Notes under the pieces: generated by a model
What the model was told of the DNA's origin: nothing
Database searches by the model: none
The model's input: the letters and a program-made list of their open reading frames with translations, nothing else
NCBI RefSeq assembly: GCF_900114535.1
Contig: NZ_FOTK01000017.1
Span: 1-64,000, forward strand
Direction: 5' to 3'
Length of the DNA stretch: 64,000 bases
Source: Methylobacterium pseudosasicola
GTDB lineage: Bacteria; Pseudomonadota; Alphaproteobacteria; Rhizobiales; Beijerinckiaceae
Program-made: the position numbers and the translations under genes
Shown: positions 1 through 9,757 of the stretch, one piece after another
Layout: every line of letters starts with the position of its first letter
Numbering within the stretch: position 1 is the first letter of the stretch

Positions 1-10
1 AAACAACCCC

Positions 11-122
11 GTCATCCCGGGGCCGCGAAGCGGAGCCCGGGATCCAGAACCAGTGTCGGATCAACGACTTGCGCCGTCGGCGGATCTGGATCCCGGGCTC
101 GCCTGCGGCGCCCCGGGATGAC
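11..122. repeat. large inverted repeat (palindromic intergenic element)
   Basis: Two nearly complementary arms, about 11-48 and 85-122, face each other across a 36-nt centre. The outer ends read GTCATCCCGGGG and CCCCGGGATGAC, and the inner ends are CCCGGGATCCAGA and TCTGGATCCCGGG. Each arm has its own small GC-rich internal palindrome. This looks like a dispersed intergenic palindrome of the kind common in GC-rich alphaproteobacteria. No other copy was seen in the window. The rest of 123-392 holds nothing I can support as a gene. Confidence 0.75.
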
Positions 123-392
123 AGGGTGGGGGCTGAAGCGTCTGCGGAAACTTGGGATCCGTGAAGGAAGGATAGGTCTCGGCGACCCATCGCCTGCCGC
201 CGCGCTGCCTTCTCGGCTGTCACCTTGGCGAGAGATGGGCGCATGCCATCGGACCTTGGCTGTGCGGTTCGAAGCGCTTGATCCCATTGATAAAACGCCT
301 CGCGCGCAGATGAATCCCAACACCTTTAAAGGGCTGGGTCTCGGACCTTTTGAAACCGGGATTGTCATCGATCGATGCCCGTTCCCGTGGCG

Positions 393-1562
<1,170 letters not shown>

Positions 1563-2136
1563 GGCGTCTTGTCTCGCTCCGCGGGTGCGTGCCCGGCGCG
1601 GGATCGGCGGGGTGTCGGGGCCGCGCTCTCGGGAGCTCGCGGGCACGGAGAGCCGTGGCGTTCCAAGATCGGATCCATCGGGCTGAAAGCGGTCATGATC
1701 CGATCCGTGACGATCGCGGGTGAAGGTGCCGTCCTCGATGCGGAAGGTCTCTTCGACGATGTGACACATTTGTAATATTGCACGTTAAAGGGGAGTAAAT
1801 GTTCTCGCGCTCGCGTTGGACGGTAAATTTGATCTCCGCGAATAAATAAGTATCGGCTCTGCTATATCTTGCTTGATAATCTCATGAATTAATCAGGTAG
1901 CGTTGATTTTTATGGCGTGAATATAAATCGAATTGTCCAGTTTCAGATTTTCATGGATCTTGTAGTGGTGGTTTTCGATCTGTCCTGGCGTCTTTGACGC
2001 CTGGGCATTGGGACGGAGGCGGGCGGCGCGTCCGTCCGGCAACGCTGACAGGCCGGCGGGGCGGCGATACCGTCTCGCGTCGTCGTCACCGGACGGATGG
2101 ACCGGGCGATGCCGCTTCCGGAAAGGACCTTCGGCG
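1563..2136. other. intergenic region with AT-rich core
   Basis: This 574-bp gap separates the divergently transcribed HD-GYP and LysR genes. About 1770-1960 is clearly AT-richer than its surroundings and is the likely place for both promoters. I see no convincing -35/-10 pair, no gene and no repeat. Confidence 0.6.
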
Positions 2137-3021
2137 ATGATGCGGTTCGATCTCACCGATCTCGGCCTGTTCCGGCACGTGGTCGAGGCCGGCTCGATCA
2201 CCCACGGGGCGGCGCGGGCGAACCTCGCCCTGGCGGCCGCCTCGACGCGGATCCGGCTGATGGAGGAGTCCCTCGGCGCCGCGCTCCTGACCCGGGGGCG
2301 GCAGGGCGTCAGCCCGACCCCGGCGGGGCGCACGCTGCTCACCCATGCCCGGGAGATCCTGGCCGGCGTCGAGCGCCTGCGCGAGGAGATGTCGGTGTTC
2401 TCCGGCGGCGCGGCCGGGCAGATCCGGGTCCTGGCGAACACCAACGCGCTCACCGAGTTCCTGCCCGACGCGCTCTCGGCCTTCCTGGCCACCCATCCCG
2501 GGATCGGCGTCGAGATCGAGGAGCGCACCTCCGAGGAGATCGTCGGGCTGGTGGCCGAGGGCGCGGCCGATCTCGGCATCCTGTCCGGCACGGTCGATAC
2601 CGGCTCGCTCCAGACCTTCCCGTTCCGGGAGGACCGGTTCGTGCTGGTGGCGGCCCGGGACCATCCCCTGGCGGCGCGCGCCGATATCGCCTTCGTGGAG
2701 GTGCTCGGCCACGACCTCGTCGGCCTCGACCGGCGCAGCGCGATCAGCCGGTTCCTGGTCGCCCAGGCGGTGCGGGAGGGGCGGCCGATGCGCCTGCGGG
2801 TGCAGTTGCGCGGCTTCGACGCCGTCTGCCGCCTGGTCGAGGCCCGGGTCGGGCTCGCGGTGCTGCCCGAGAGCGCCGCCGCCCGGGCCGCGCAAGGGCT
2901 CGCCATCGCGGTGGTGCCGCTCTCGGATGCGTGGGCGCGCCGCGACCTGACCCTGTGCCTGCGCGACCTCGACGGCCTGCCACCGTTCATGCGTGCCTTC
3001 GTGGCGGCGTTGCGGGGTTGA
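2137..3021 (+). CDS. LysR family transcriptional regulator
   Basis: A 294-aa protein of normal LysR length. The N-terminal winged helix-turn-helix lies at about residues 4-62 (LFRHVVEAGSITHGAA, then TRIRLMEESLG and TPAGRTLL). The C-terminal periplasmic-binding-like effector domain is at about 88-290. The start was chosen because GGAAAGGA lies about 9 nt upstream of tandem ATGs at 2137 and 2140. LysR proteins bind DNA as tetramers and usually control a neighbouring divergent gene, but the divergent gene here is the HD-GYP regulator and the downstream gene is an oxidoreductase, so the target is unknown. Confidence 0.93.
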   Translation: MMRFDLTDLGLFRHVVEAGSITHGAARANLALAAASTRIRLMEESLGAALLTRGRQGVSPTPAGRTLLTHAREILAGVERLREEMSVFSGGAAGQIRVLANTNALTEFLPDALSAFLATHPGIGVEIEERTSEEIVGLVAEGAADLGILSGTVDTGSLQTFPFREDRFVLVAARDHPLAARADIAFVEVLGHDLVGLDRRSAISRFLVAQAVREGRPMRLRVQLRGFDAVCRLVEARVGLAVLPESAAARAAQGLAIAVVPLSDAWARRDLTLCLRDLDGLPPFMRAFVAALRG

Positions 3022-3232
3022 GCCCGTGCAGTTCCGGGAGTCGGATCGAGCCGGATGAGGTGTCGTATTTCAATCAGAAGATGAACCCATTTAGAGATTT
3101 CGATGTCGCCATGTAACCGCATGTTTCCAGGCGCTGAAAAATTACGTACGTGCTTTACGAAAATCGTGATCGCTGCCATGTGTGCGATTTCGCGCGTTGA
3201 GAACCTCACGCCGCGGACGGGACGACTTTCGG

Positions 3233-4435
3233 ATGACAGCGATGGGCAGCGGGGTGGACAGCTACGACGTGGCCGTGGTCGGGGCTGGGCTGGCCGGGAG
3301 CTGCCTCGCCGGGGCGCTCGCCCGCGCCGGGACCCGGGTCGCGCTGATCGACGCCCAGGCCGGGCGCGGCGAGGCGCGGCGCGACTTCCGGGCGGAGAAA
3401 TTCGGGGCCGACCAGATGGCCCTGTTCGAGGGACTCGGCTTCGGCCAAGCGCTCGCCGCCTGCACGACGCGGACCGATGAGGTCGCGGTGGTCCGCTACG
3501 GCCGCCTCGCCTACCGGGAGGCCGCCCGCGAATGGGGCGCGCATTATCCCGTCCTGGTCGGGGCCGCCCGGGACGCCCTGCCGGAGGGCTTGCTGACCGT
3601 CGGCCGGGTCGCCGATCTCGATCTCGGGCCGGATCGCCAGGCGCTCACCTTGAGCGACGGCCGCCGGATCGAGGCGCGCCTCGTGGTGCTCGCAACCGGG
3701 TTGGGCCACGCGCTGCTCGCCAAGGCCGGCATCACCAAGCGGGCGCTGAGCCCGCGCCACTCCCTGGCGGTCGGCTTCGACATGGGGGCGCCGCGGGCCG
3801 CCTTTCCGTTCCCGGCCATGACCTACTTCGCCGAGGGGTTCGGCGGGCGCGACGCCTACCTGACCCTGTTCCCCATCGGCGACGTGATGCGCGCCAACCT
3901 GTTCTGCTACCGCGACCCCGGCGAGCCCTGGGTCGCGGCCTTGCGGCGGGACCCGGAAGCCACCCTGCGGGCGATGATGCCTCACCTGGCGCGGCATTGC
4001 CCGGACCTGTCGGTGTCCGGCCCCCTCGAGGTCCGGCCGATCGACCTCGCCCGGGCCGACGGGGTGGAGCGCGACGGGCTGGTGCTGATCGGCGACGCCT
4101 TCCAGACCGCCTGCCCGATCCCCGGCACCGGGATCGGCAAGCTGCTCACCGATGCCGACCGGCTCGCCCGGGTTCACGTGCCGGCCTGGCTCGCCACCCC
4201 CGGGATGGCGCGGGAAAAAATCGCGGCGTTCTACGCCGACCCGGTCAAGCAGGCCTGCGACGCCCGCAGCCTGCGCGCCAGCGTCTACGCCCGCGGCCTC
4301 GCCGTGGAGACGGGCGCCCTCTGGCGGGCCCGGCGCCTGCGCAACCGCCTGGCCCGCACGGCGATCCGCATGGCGAAGGACGGCCCCAGGGCCGCCGCGG
4401 CTCTGGCGCCCGGCCTCCTGCCGATCGGGCTATAA
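3233..4435 (+). CDS. FAD-dependent monooxygenase-type oxidoreductase
   Basis: A 400-aa flavoprotein of the p-hydroxybenzoate hydroxylase/geranylgeranyl-reductase-like fold. The N-terminal dinucleotide-binding motif is VVGAGLAGSCLAGALARAG (about residues 13-31). The second FAD motif is LIGDAFQTACPIPGTGIGK (about 282-300), with Gly-Asp contacting the ribityl phosphate and the P-x-x-G-x-G loop. The substrate cannot be inferred. The start at 3233 (ATGACAGCG) directly precedes the conserved fold; an in-frame ATG at 3182 would add a non-conserved Arg-rich leader. The gene stands alone and is followed by a modular hairpin repeat. Confidence 0.88.
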   Translation: MTAMGSGVDSYDVAVVGAGLAGSCLAGALARAGTRVALIDAQAGRGEARRDFRAEKFGADQMALFEGLGFGQALAACTTRTDEVAVVRYGRLAYREAAREWGAHYPVLVGAARDALPEGLLTVGRVADLDLGPDRQALTLSDGRRIEARLVVLATGLGHALLAKAGITKRALSPRHSLAVGFDMGAPRAAFPFPAMTYFAEGFGGRDAYLTLFPIGDVMRANLFCYRDPGEPWVAALRRDPEATLRAMMPHLARHCPDLSVSGPLEVRPIDLARADGVERDGLVLIGDAFQTACPIPGTGIGKLLTDADRLARVHVPAWLATPGMAREKIAAFYADPVKQACDARSLRASVYARGLAVETGALWRARRLRNRLARTAIRMAKDGPRAAAALAPGLLPIGL

Positions 4436-4448
4436 CGCGCGGCTCCAT

Positions 4449-4491
4449 CAGGGCTCCGCCCTGACAACCCGCCAAAGGGCTCGCCCTTTGG
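4449..4491. repeat. modular hairpin repeat, copy A
   Basis: Two consecutive short palindromes: 4449-4463 (CAGGGCTCCGCCCTG) and 4472-4491 (CCAAAGGGCTCGCCCTTTGG). This is the shortest copy of a family found nine times in the window. It lies between the FAD oxidoreductase and the ThDP enzyme and could end transcription of the former. Confidence 0.8.
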
Positions 4492-4581
4492 AAACCCGAT
4501 TCCGCCCTGCGGGTCTTCGTCGCGGCGCGGCCATGGGGTAGCGTAGCCGCGATTCCGCCGGGGGGCGGAGGAGGGTTGCGC

Positions 4582-6270
4582 ATGCCGATCGAGACCGTGG
4601 ACGCCGCCGGGAGCCGCAGAGGCGCCGAACTGCTGCTGGATGTGCTGCGCTCGGAGGGGGTGCGCTACATCTTCGGCAATCCCGGCACCACCGAATTGCC
4701 GCTGATCGACGCGCTCACCGAGGCGCAGGACATCGGCTACATCCTCGCCCTGCAGGAGGCGACCGCGGTGGCGATGGCCGACGGCTACGCGCAGGGTGCG
4801 CGCCGGCCGGCCTTCCTCAACCTGCACACCGCCGGCGGCCTCGGCCACGGCATGGGCGCCCTCTGGAACGCGCAGGTCAGCGGCACGCCGCTGGTGGTCA
4901 CGGCCGGCCAGCAGGACCTGCGCCACGCCCTCTCCGACCCGCTGCTGATGGGCGACCTCGTCGCCATCGCCGACCCGGTGGTGAAGTGGGCGCGCGAGGT
5001 CACCAGCCCGGACCAGATCCCGGTGCTCCTGCGCCGCGCCTTCCACGATTGCGGCGCCGCCCCGTCCGGCCCGGTCTTCCTGTCCCTGCCGATGGACGTG
5101 ATGGAGGCGATGACCGCGACACCGGCGGGCGAGACCTCGACCATCGACCAGCGGGCGGTGGCGGGCTCCCTCGACAAGCTGGCGGAAAGGCTCGCCGCCA
5201 TCGCGCCCGGCCGCCTGGCCCTGATCGCCGGGGACGAGATCGACGCCTCGGACGCCTCCGCCCAGGCTGTGGCGCTGGCCGACCTGCTGGCGGCGCCGGT
5301 CTACGGCTCGTCCTGGCCGGCCCACATCCCCTTCCCCACCGCACACCCGCTCTGGGCCGGCAACCTGCCGACCCGGGCCGACGCCATCGCCGACATCCTC
5401 GGGCGCTACGACGCGGTGTTCGCGCTGGGCGGCAAATCGCTGATCACCATCCTCTACTCGGAGGTCTCGGCGGTGCCCCCGGGGACGCAGGTGTTCCAGC
5501 TCTCGGCGGATGTCCGCGACCTCGGGCGCACCTACGCCACCAGCCTGTCGACGGTGGGCGACATCCAGGCCTCCCTGAACGCGCTGCTGCCGCTGCTGGC
5601 CCCGCGCGTGGCCGGCCGCGCCGCCGCCTACGCGGAGGTGCGCGCGCAGGCGGAGACGGCCCGGACCGAGCGCCGGGCCAAGCTCGCCGCCGCGGCCGAC
5701 GCCGCCTTCGACGATCCGGTGATCGCGCCGCTCGTCGCCGCCCGCGAGGTGGCCCGGGCCGTGGGGGCGCAGACCACGATCATCGACGAGGCGCCCGCGA
5801 CGCTGACCCACCTGCGGACCTTCCTCGACAGCTCCTCCACCCACCAATACGCGGCGATGCGCGGCGGCGTTCTGGGCTGGGGCATGCCGGCCGCGGTCGG
5901 CTTTTCGCTCGGCATCGACCGGGCGCCCGTGGTCTGCGTCGTCGGCGACGGGGCGGCGATGTACTCGCCTCAGGCGCTCTGGACCGCGGCGCACGAAAAA
6001 CTGCCGGTCACCTTCGTGGTGATCAACAACGCCGAGTACAACATCCTGAAAAACTTCATGAAGGGCCAGGCGCACTACGCCTCGGTGCGGGCCAACCGCT
6101 TCATCGCCATGGACCTCACCGACCCGCGCGTGGACTACCTGGCGCTCGCCACCTCCATGGGCGTGCCGTCCCAACGGGTGACCCGAGCCGCCGACATCGC
6201 CCCGGCGATCGAGGCCGGGATCCGGTCCGGGAGCGCCAACCTCGTGGAGGTGGTGGTGCGGGCGAGCTGA
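4582..6270 (+). CDS. thiamine diphosphate enzyme, benzoylformate decarboxylase type
   Basis: A 562-aa enzyme with the three-domain ThDP fold. The N-terminal Pyr domain has FGNPGTTELP and LALQEATA, the latter holding the catalytic Glu. It also has NLHTAGG, whose His matches the active-site His of Pseudomonas benzoylformate decarboxylase. The C-terminal PP domain has the metal/ThDP motif starting GDGAAMYS and ending VINNAEYN. The closest family I recognise is benzoylformate decarboxylase (mandelate pathway), but acetolactate-synthase-like enzymes share these motifs and no mandelate gene is nearby. The ATG at 4582 is preceded by GGAGGAGG about 7 nt upstream; a TTG at 4576 is too close to it. Confidence 0.9.
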   Translation: MPIETVDAAGSRRGAELLLDVLRSEGVRYIFGNPGTTELPLIDALTEAQDIGYILALQEATAVAMADGYAQGARRPAFLNLHTAGGLGHGMGALWNAQVSGTPLVVTAGQQDLRHALSDPLLMGDLVAIADPVVKWAREVTSPDQIPVLLRRAFHDCGAAPSGPVFLSLPMDVMEAMTATPAGETSTIDQRAVAGSLDKLAERLAAIAPGRLALIAGDEIDASDASAQAVALADLLAAPVYGSSWPAHIPFPTAHPLWAGNLPTRADAIADILGRYDAVFALGGKSLITILYSEVSAVPPGTQVFQLSADVRDLGRTYATSLSTVGDIQASLNALLPLLAPRVAGRAAAYAEVRAQAETARTERRAKLAAAADAAFDDPVIAPLVAAREVARAVGAQTTIIDEAPATLTHLRTFLDSSSTHQYAAMRGGVLGWGMPAAVGFSLGIDRAPVVCVVGDGAAMYSPQALWTAAHEKLPVTFVVINNAEYNILKNFMKGQAHYASVRANRFIAMDLTDPRVDYLALATSMGVPSQRVTRAADIAPAIEAGIRSGSANLVEVVVRAS

Positions 6271-6430
6271 CCGGCGGCGGCCGCACCACCATCCGCCGTA
6301 TCGAAGATCGGGGCTACGCCTCTGCCCCGATTGGCGAACTTGGACCACCGGCTGACACCTCGGTCTCTCCCTGCATGACGGATAAGCGCCGCGGGGCAGC
6401 TGTCCGGCTGACACCAAGGCGCTCGATCGC

Positions 6431-6940
6431 ATGAGGCGGATCAATGTCCTGGGCAATGCCGGGAGCGGTAAGTCGACGCTGGCACGGAAGATCGGCGAGC
6501 GATTGCAAATTCCGGTCGTTCACCTGGACAAATTTTTCTGGGAGCCAGGCTGGCGAGAGGCTGATCCCGACCTGTTCCGGCAGCGTGTTGCGAGCGCTGT
6601 TTGCGGGGATGCTTGGGTTTGCGAAGGGAACTATGCAGCTCGAACATTTGACCTGCGCGTTCCTCAAGCCGATCTCACCATTTGGCTGGATACGCCCCGT
6701 CTGATCTGCGCAGCCCGCGTCATTTCGAGGAGCACGGCGATTCGGAATCGACCTGACCTGCCTGTCGGATGTCAGGAAGGAAACATCAGGAACACGATCG
6801 AACTGCTGCGGGATGTATGGCGATTTGATGCAACCAGACGTGGTCGCATCGACAGGGAATTGTCTCGCTGGGGAAAAGAAGAAGCGGTCCTGCATCTAAA
6901 AGGTCAGAACCAGGTTGAAATGTTCTTGGCGAGCATTTGA
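6431..6940 (+). CDS. P-loop kinase of the topology-modulation/FlaR-like family
   Basis: A 169-aa small P-loop NTPase. Walker A is GNAGSGKST (about residues 8-16), followed by HLDKFFW, WVCEGNY and a Walker-B-like LTIWLDTP. This matches the adenylate-kinase-like proteins annotated as DNA topology modulation protein, whose real substrate is unknown. GC content is lower and codon choice less biased than in the neighbours, and the following intergenic stretch is AT-richer, which hints at horizontal acquisition. The start is ATG 6431 with no strong ribosome-binding site visible. Confidence 0.85.
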   Translation: MRRINVLGNAGSGKSTLARKIGERLQIPVVHLDKFFWEPGWREADPDLFRQRVASAVCGDAWVCEGNYAARTFDLRVPQADLTIWLDTPRLICAARVISRSTAIRNRPDLPVGCQEGNIRNTIELLRDVWRFDATRRGRIDRELSRWGKEEAVLHLKGQNQVEMFLASI

Positions 6941-7411
6941 GAGATTGAGGGATTTCGACAATAAGTTCATGTGCTTTTCGCTGCTATCGAACGAATCCAT
7001 CCTTCAGATATTTTATATCTGCAAGGGCATACCAACCTTAGCATGAACGTGCGAACCTTTACGGCTGCGAATTCCCTCGCGATCTGGTCTGTATCAAGTC
7101 GGCACCGCCCGTTTGCGCCTGAGAGTGCGTGTAAACTTTGGCAACCCAATCAGCGTTCGCCCGGCCGGGGCGGCGGCAAGAAAGGCGTAGCGGTTCAAAC
7201 GCTTGCCGCTGATCGCCCGCGTGCATCCGCGGACCGTCGCGTGTGTTTTCCTCACACAGCGCGCGAGCTTTTCATGGATTGTCCGGCCCGGATTCCGGGG
7301 CTACGTCCAAGGTGACGCCGATCTCGGTCGGCGACCCTGTCCTTGTCCTACCGCGAGCGGACACGTCTCGTAAGACCGGGCGCAGACGGGATCCGAACGG
7401 GACCGGGCACC
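6941..7411. other. intergenic region, no recognisable gene
   Basis: A 471-bp gap. The first ~140 bp are AT-richer and continue the atypical composition of the preceding kinase gene. Short reading frames here have no recognisable features. No repeat, RNA gene or terminator with a clear T tract was found. Confidence 0.5.
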
Positions 7412-7831
7412 ATGACCCTCCATGCCGGCCAGTGCCATTGCGGTGCCGTGCGCTTCCGGGCAACGCTCGGCGACGGCTTCGACTCGATCCGCCGCTGCAC
7501 CTGCTCGTACTGCCGGATGCGCGGCGCCGTCGTCGCCATGGCGGAGGCGGGCGGGGTCGAGATCCTGCAGGGCGCGGAGGCGTTGACCAGCTACCGCTTC
7601 CACACCGGCGCGGCGCAGCACTTCTTCTGTTCCCGCTGCGGGATCTACACCCATCACCAGCGGCGCTCGAACCAGAACCTCTTTGCCGTGAACGTGGCGT
7701 GCCTGGACGGAATCAGCCCGTTCGATTTCCCCGAGGTGCCCGTCATGGACGGGGTCAACCACACCAACGACACCGGCCAGCCAACCCGCCGGGCCGGCAC
7801 GCTGCGGTTCATTCCGGCCGACATGGATTGA
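7412..7831 (+). CDS. GFA-family (Mss4-fold) zinc protein
   Basis: A 139-aa single-domain protein of the glutathione-dependent formaldehyde-activating (GFA) family. The zinc-binding cysteines are visible: QCHCGAVRF near the N terminus, CTCSYCRMRGA at about residues 29-39, and FFCSRCGIY at about 68-76. The prototype GFA protein catalyses condensation of formaldehyde with glutathione, but most family members are uncharacterised, so the role here is only suggested. The start is ATG 7412. The gene stands alone, followed by a modular hairpin repeat. Confidence 0.88.
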   Translation: MTLHAGQCHCGAVRFRATLGDGFDSIRRCTCSYCRMRGAVVAMAEAGGVEILQGAEALTSYRFHTGAAQHFFCSRCGIYTHHQRRSNQNLFAVNVACLDGISPFDFPEVPVMDGVNHTNDTGQPTRRAGTLRFIPADMD

Positions 7832-7875
7832 GGGTAGAGGCCCCGGCTTCGAAAGATCCGTGATCGTTTGCGGAT

Positions 7876-7954
7876 CCAGGGCGGAGCCCTGGGTCGAGCG
7901 AAGCTCCGTCGGGGCTCCGCCCCGAAGACCCCGCCAAAGGGCTGAGCCCTTTGG
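7876..7954. repeat. modular hairpin repeat, copy B
   Basis: Three palindromes in a row: 7876-7892 (CCAGGGCGGAGCCCTGG), 7910-7924 (CGGGGCTCCGCCCCG) and 7934-7954 (CCAAAGGG...CCCTTTGG). It sits between the co-directional GFA and glutathione-transferase genes. Confidence 0.82.
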
Positions 7955-8036
7955 AAACCCGGTTTCGGCGTCGGAGGCTGGATTCCGGCCGCCAGCGGTG
8001 CAAGGTCCCGGTGTCGCCACGAACCGGGACGGTCCG

Positions 8037-8642
8037 ATGAAGCTCTTCTACTCCCCCGCCTCCCCGTATGCCCGCAAGGTGCTGGTGCTGGCCCACGAGA
8101 CCGGGTTGATCGACAGGATCGCCGTCACCGTCGCCGGGGCCTCCCCGACCGGCCCCTCCCCCGAGGTCGCCGCCTACAACCCGCTCGGCAAGATCCCGGC
8201 CCTGGTCCTGGAGGACGGCACCGCCCTCTATGACAGCCGGGTGATCTGCGAATATCTCGACGGCCTCTCGGCCGGCCCGCGCCTGTTCCCCGAGGGCGCG
8301 GCGCGCTGGGACGCCCTGGTCCGGCAGGCGCTGGCCGACGGCCTGCTCGATGCCGCGCTGCTCACCCGCTACGAGCGGGTCCTGCGCCCGGAAGAGCGGC
8401 GCTGGGAGTCCTGGGAGGCCGGGCAGGTCGGCAAGATCACGGCGGCGCTCGACCGGTTCGAGACCCTGGTCGCCGACATGCCGGTCCTGGATATCGGCAC
8501 GGTCGCGATCGCCTGTGCGCTCGGCTATCTCGACCTGCGCTTCCCCGACCTCGCCTGGCGCGAGGGACGCCCCGCCACCGCCGCCTGGTACGCGGTGTTC
8601 GAGGCCCGGCCCTCGATGGTCGCCACCGTGCCGAAGGGGTGA
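8037..8642 (+). CDS. glutathione S-transferase family protein
   Basis: A 201-aa GST. The N-terminal thioredoxin fold begins MKLFYSPASPYARKV, with Ser/Tyr of SPASPY in the catalytic position. It continues with NPLGKIPAL (cis-Pro) and DSRVICEYLD, which contacts the gamma-glutamyl part of glutathione. The C-terminal helical domain runs from about residue 85. This is a soluble cytoplasmic enzyme that would conjugate or reduce electrophiles using glutathione; the substrate is unknown. The start at ATG 8037 begins directly at the fold. The gene converges on doxX-like 8817-9284. Confidence 0.92.
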   Translation: MKLFYSPASPYARKVLVLAHETGLIDRIAVTVAGASPTGPSPEVAAYNPLGKIPALVLEDGTALYDSRVICEYLDGLSAGPRLFPEGAARWDALVRQALADGLLDAALLTRYERVLRPEERRWESWEAGQVGKITAALDRFETLVADMPVLDIGTVAIACALGYLDLRFPDLAWREGRPATAAWYAVFEARPSMVATVPKG

Positions 8643-8656
8643 GGCCCTGGAATTCT

Positions 8657-8703
8657 CGGGGCTTCGCGCCCCGAACCCCGCCAAAGGACCGGGGGCCCTT
8701 TGG
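8657..8703. repeat. modular hairpin repeat, copy C
   Basis: Two palindromes: 8657-8673 (CGGGGCTTCGCGCCCCG) and 8681-8703 (CCAAAGG...CCTTTGG with a GC-rich centre). It starts just downstream of the GST stop codon and could terminate that gene. Confidence 0.75.
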
Positions 8704-8719
8704 AAACTCGGATTCTCGA

Positions 8720-8765
8720 GCATCACCCCGAAAGGTGGGTGCCGGCTTTCGGAAAAAGGCGATGC
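8720..8765. repeat. REP-like hairpin, degenerate copy 1
   Basis: Left arm GCATCACCCCGAAAG, right arm CTTTCGG then, after an insertion, GATGC. The perfect versions are at 16532-16574 and 38918-38958. It lies in the convergent GST/DoxX intergenic space. Confidence 0.65.
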
Positions 8766-8780
8766 AAAATCAAAGACCTG

Positions 8781-8817
8781 GCGCATCGTGCCGGTTCCGA
8801 TATCCGGCACGATGCGC
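8781..8817 (-). terminator. intrinsic terminator of the DoxX gene
   Basis: A perfect 14-bp stem: 8781-8794 (GCGCATCGTGCCGG) pairs with 8804-8817 across a 9-nt loop. Read on the minus strand it begins at the DoxX stop codon and is followed by a T-rich run (GTCTTTGATTTTG), which fits a Rho-independent terminator. Confidence 0.7.
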
Positions 8818-9284
8818 TAAGGTCCGGCCTGGACCGCGTAGGGGTGGGACGAGGCGAGCGGGTCGGCGAAGAAGCTTTCCACCGTCCCGGCGCCGGTCCC
8901 GAAGGTGATCAGCAAGAAGCCTCCGGCCAGCGCAAAGTTCTTCAAGAAATCCCAAAATAACGCGCGGCCCTGGCCGCCCGCCCAGAAATCGCCGGGCGCC
9001 CAGAACTGCTTCCACAGCAGCGCGGTGACGCCGCAATAGCCGGCGAGCACGAAGGCCGCCGCCCGGTCGGCGAAGCCCGTCAGGATGCACAGCGACATCC
9101 CGATCTCGACCCCGAGCCCGATCAGGATCAGCACGGTCGCCGGCCCGGTGGCGTGCACCGCCTCCCGGGCCTGGCCGACCGCGCCCTTGAAGTTGAGGAT
9201 CTTGTCCAGGGCGCTGAACGGCAGGAACAGCAGCACCAGGAGCAGGCGGACGCCGAACGCGATCGCGACGCTGAGGCTGGCCAT
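8817..9284 (-). CDS. DoxX-family inner membrane protein
   Basis: A 155-aa membrane protein with four predicted helices, at about residues 5-25, 45-65 (VLILIGLGVEIGMSLCIL), 70-90 and 115-135 (FALAGGFLLITFG). DoxX/DoxD-like proteins are small quinone-linked or redox-associated membrane proteins, mostly of unknown function in bacteria. The start at 9284 gives a first helix directly after a short N terminus; the longer upstream frame is Arg-rich and unlikely. It is monocistronic and convergent with the GST. Confidence 0.85.
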   Translation of the reverse strand: MASLSVAIAFGVRLLLVLLFLPFSALDKILNFKGAVGQAREAVHATGPATVLILIGLGVEIGMSLCILTGFADRAAAFVLAGYCGVTALLWKQFWAPGDFWAGGQGRALFWDFLKNFALAGGFLLITFGTGAGTVESFFADPLASSHPYAVQAGP

Positions 9285-9757
9285 GCGCTTTTCAACGATT
9301 CCTGTGCCGGCTCCGCGGCCCGCCGTTCCTCCAAACCGCGAGCGGGGCAAAGGTTTCTTGTCGGGTGCCGGCCGTAGAGCTTCCAGCCCGCAATGCCCTG
9401 CGGGAATAGGACGAGCGCACCGGCTTAGGCGGCTGGTCGCGCATCTTGCAGCGTGGTGACTTCTGAACAACAGCGGAGCCATCGATTGTGCTCAACACAT
9501 AGGTCGATATCAAATAGGTGATGGCTATAAAAATCGAAAAATCATTTATTTTAAGGAATGATGATTTGTATATAACTGCAATAATGCGGATATTTTATTA
9601 AAAACAAATCATGAAATATAACTTGACAGCTCGAAAGCCACGCTGTTTCAGATTGATTAGCGTCTAAGAACATGGCCGTGCCCATTGATAGGCATCGATT
9701 CAAAAGCAACGTGCGACAGCTCCATAAATTTATTCGCAATAATTCAAGAGAATCAGA
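9285..9757. other. intergenic region, AT-rich from about 9485
   Basis: A 473-bp gap between the divergent DoxX and glycosyltransferase genes. The right half (9485-9757) is strongly AT-rich compared with the window average. It holds a TTGACA hexamer (9623-9628) but no gene. The base composition suggests that the glycosyltransferase and its upstream DNA arrived together by transfer. Confidence 0.55.
9623..9651 (+). promoter_or_regulatory. possible promoter of the lone glycosyltransferase
   Basis: A perfect TTGACA (-35 like) is followed after 17 nt by TTTCAG, a weak -10. It lies about 100 bp before the glycosyltransferase start in the AT-rich stretch. Low confidence because the -10 is poor. Confidence 0.25.

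Noticed and set aside
12..368. 118-codon minus-strand ORF at the window start
   Set aside because: It runs through the palindromic element and has no protein-like features.
4285..6456. A 723-codon minus-strand open frame
   Set aside because: Antisense to the ThDP enzyme, whose motifs are unambiguous.
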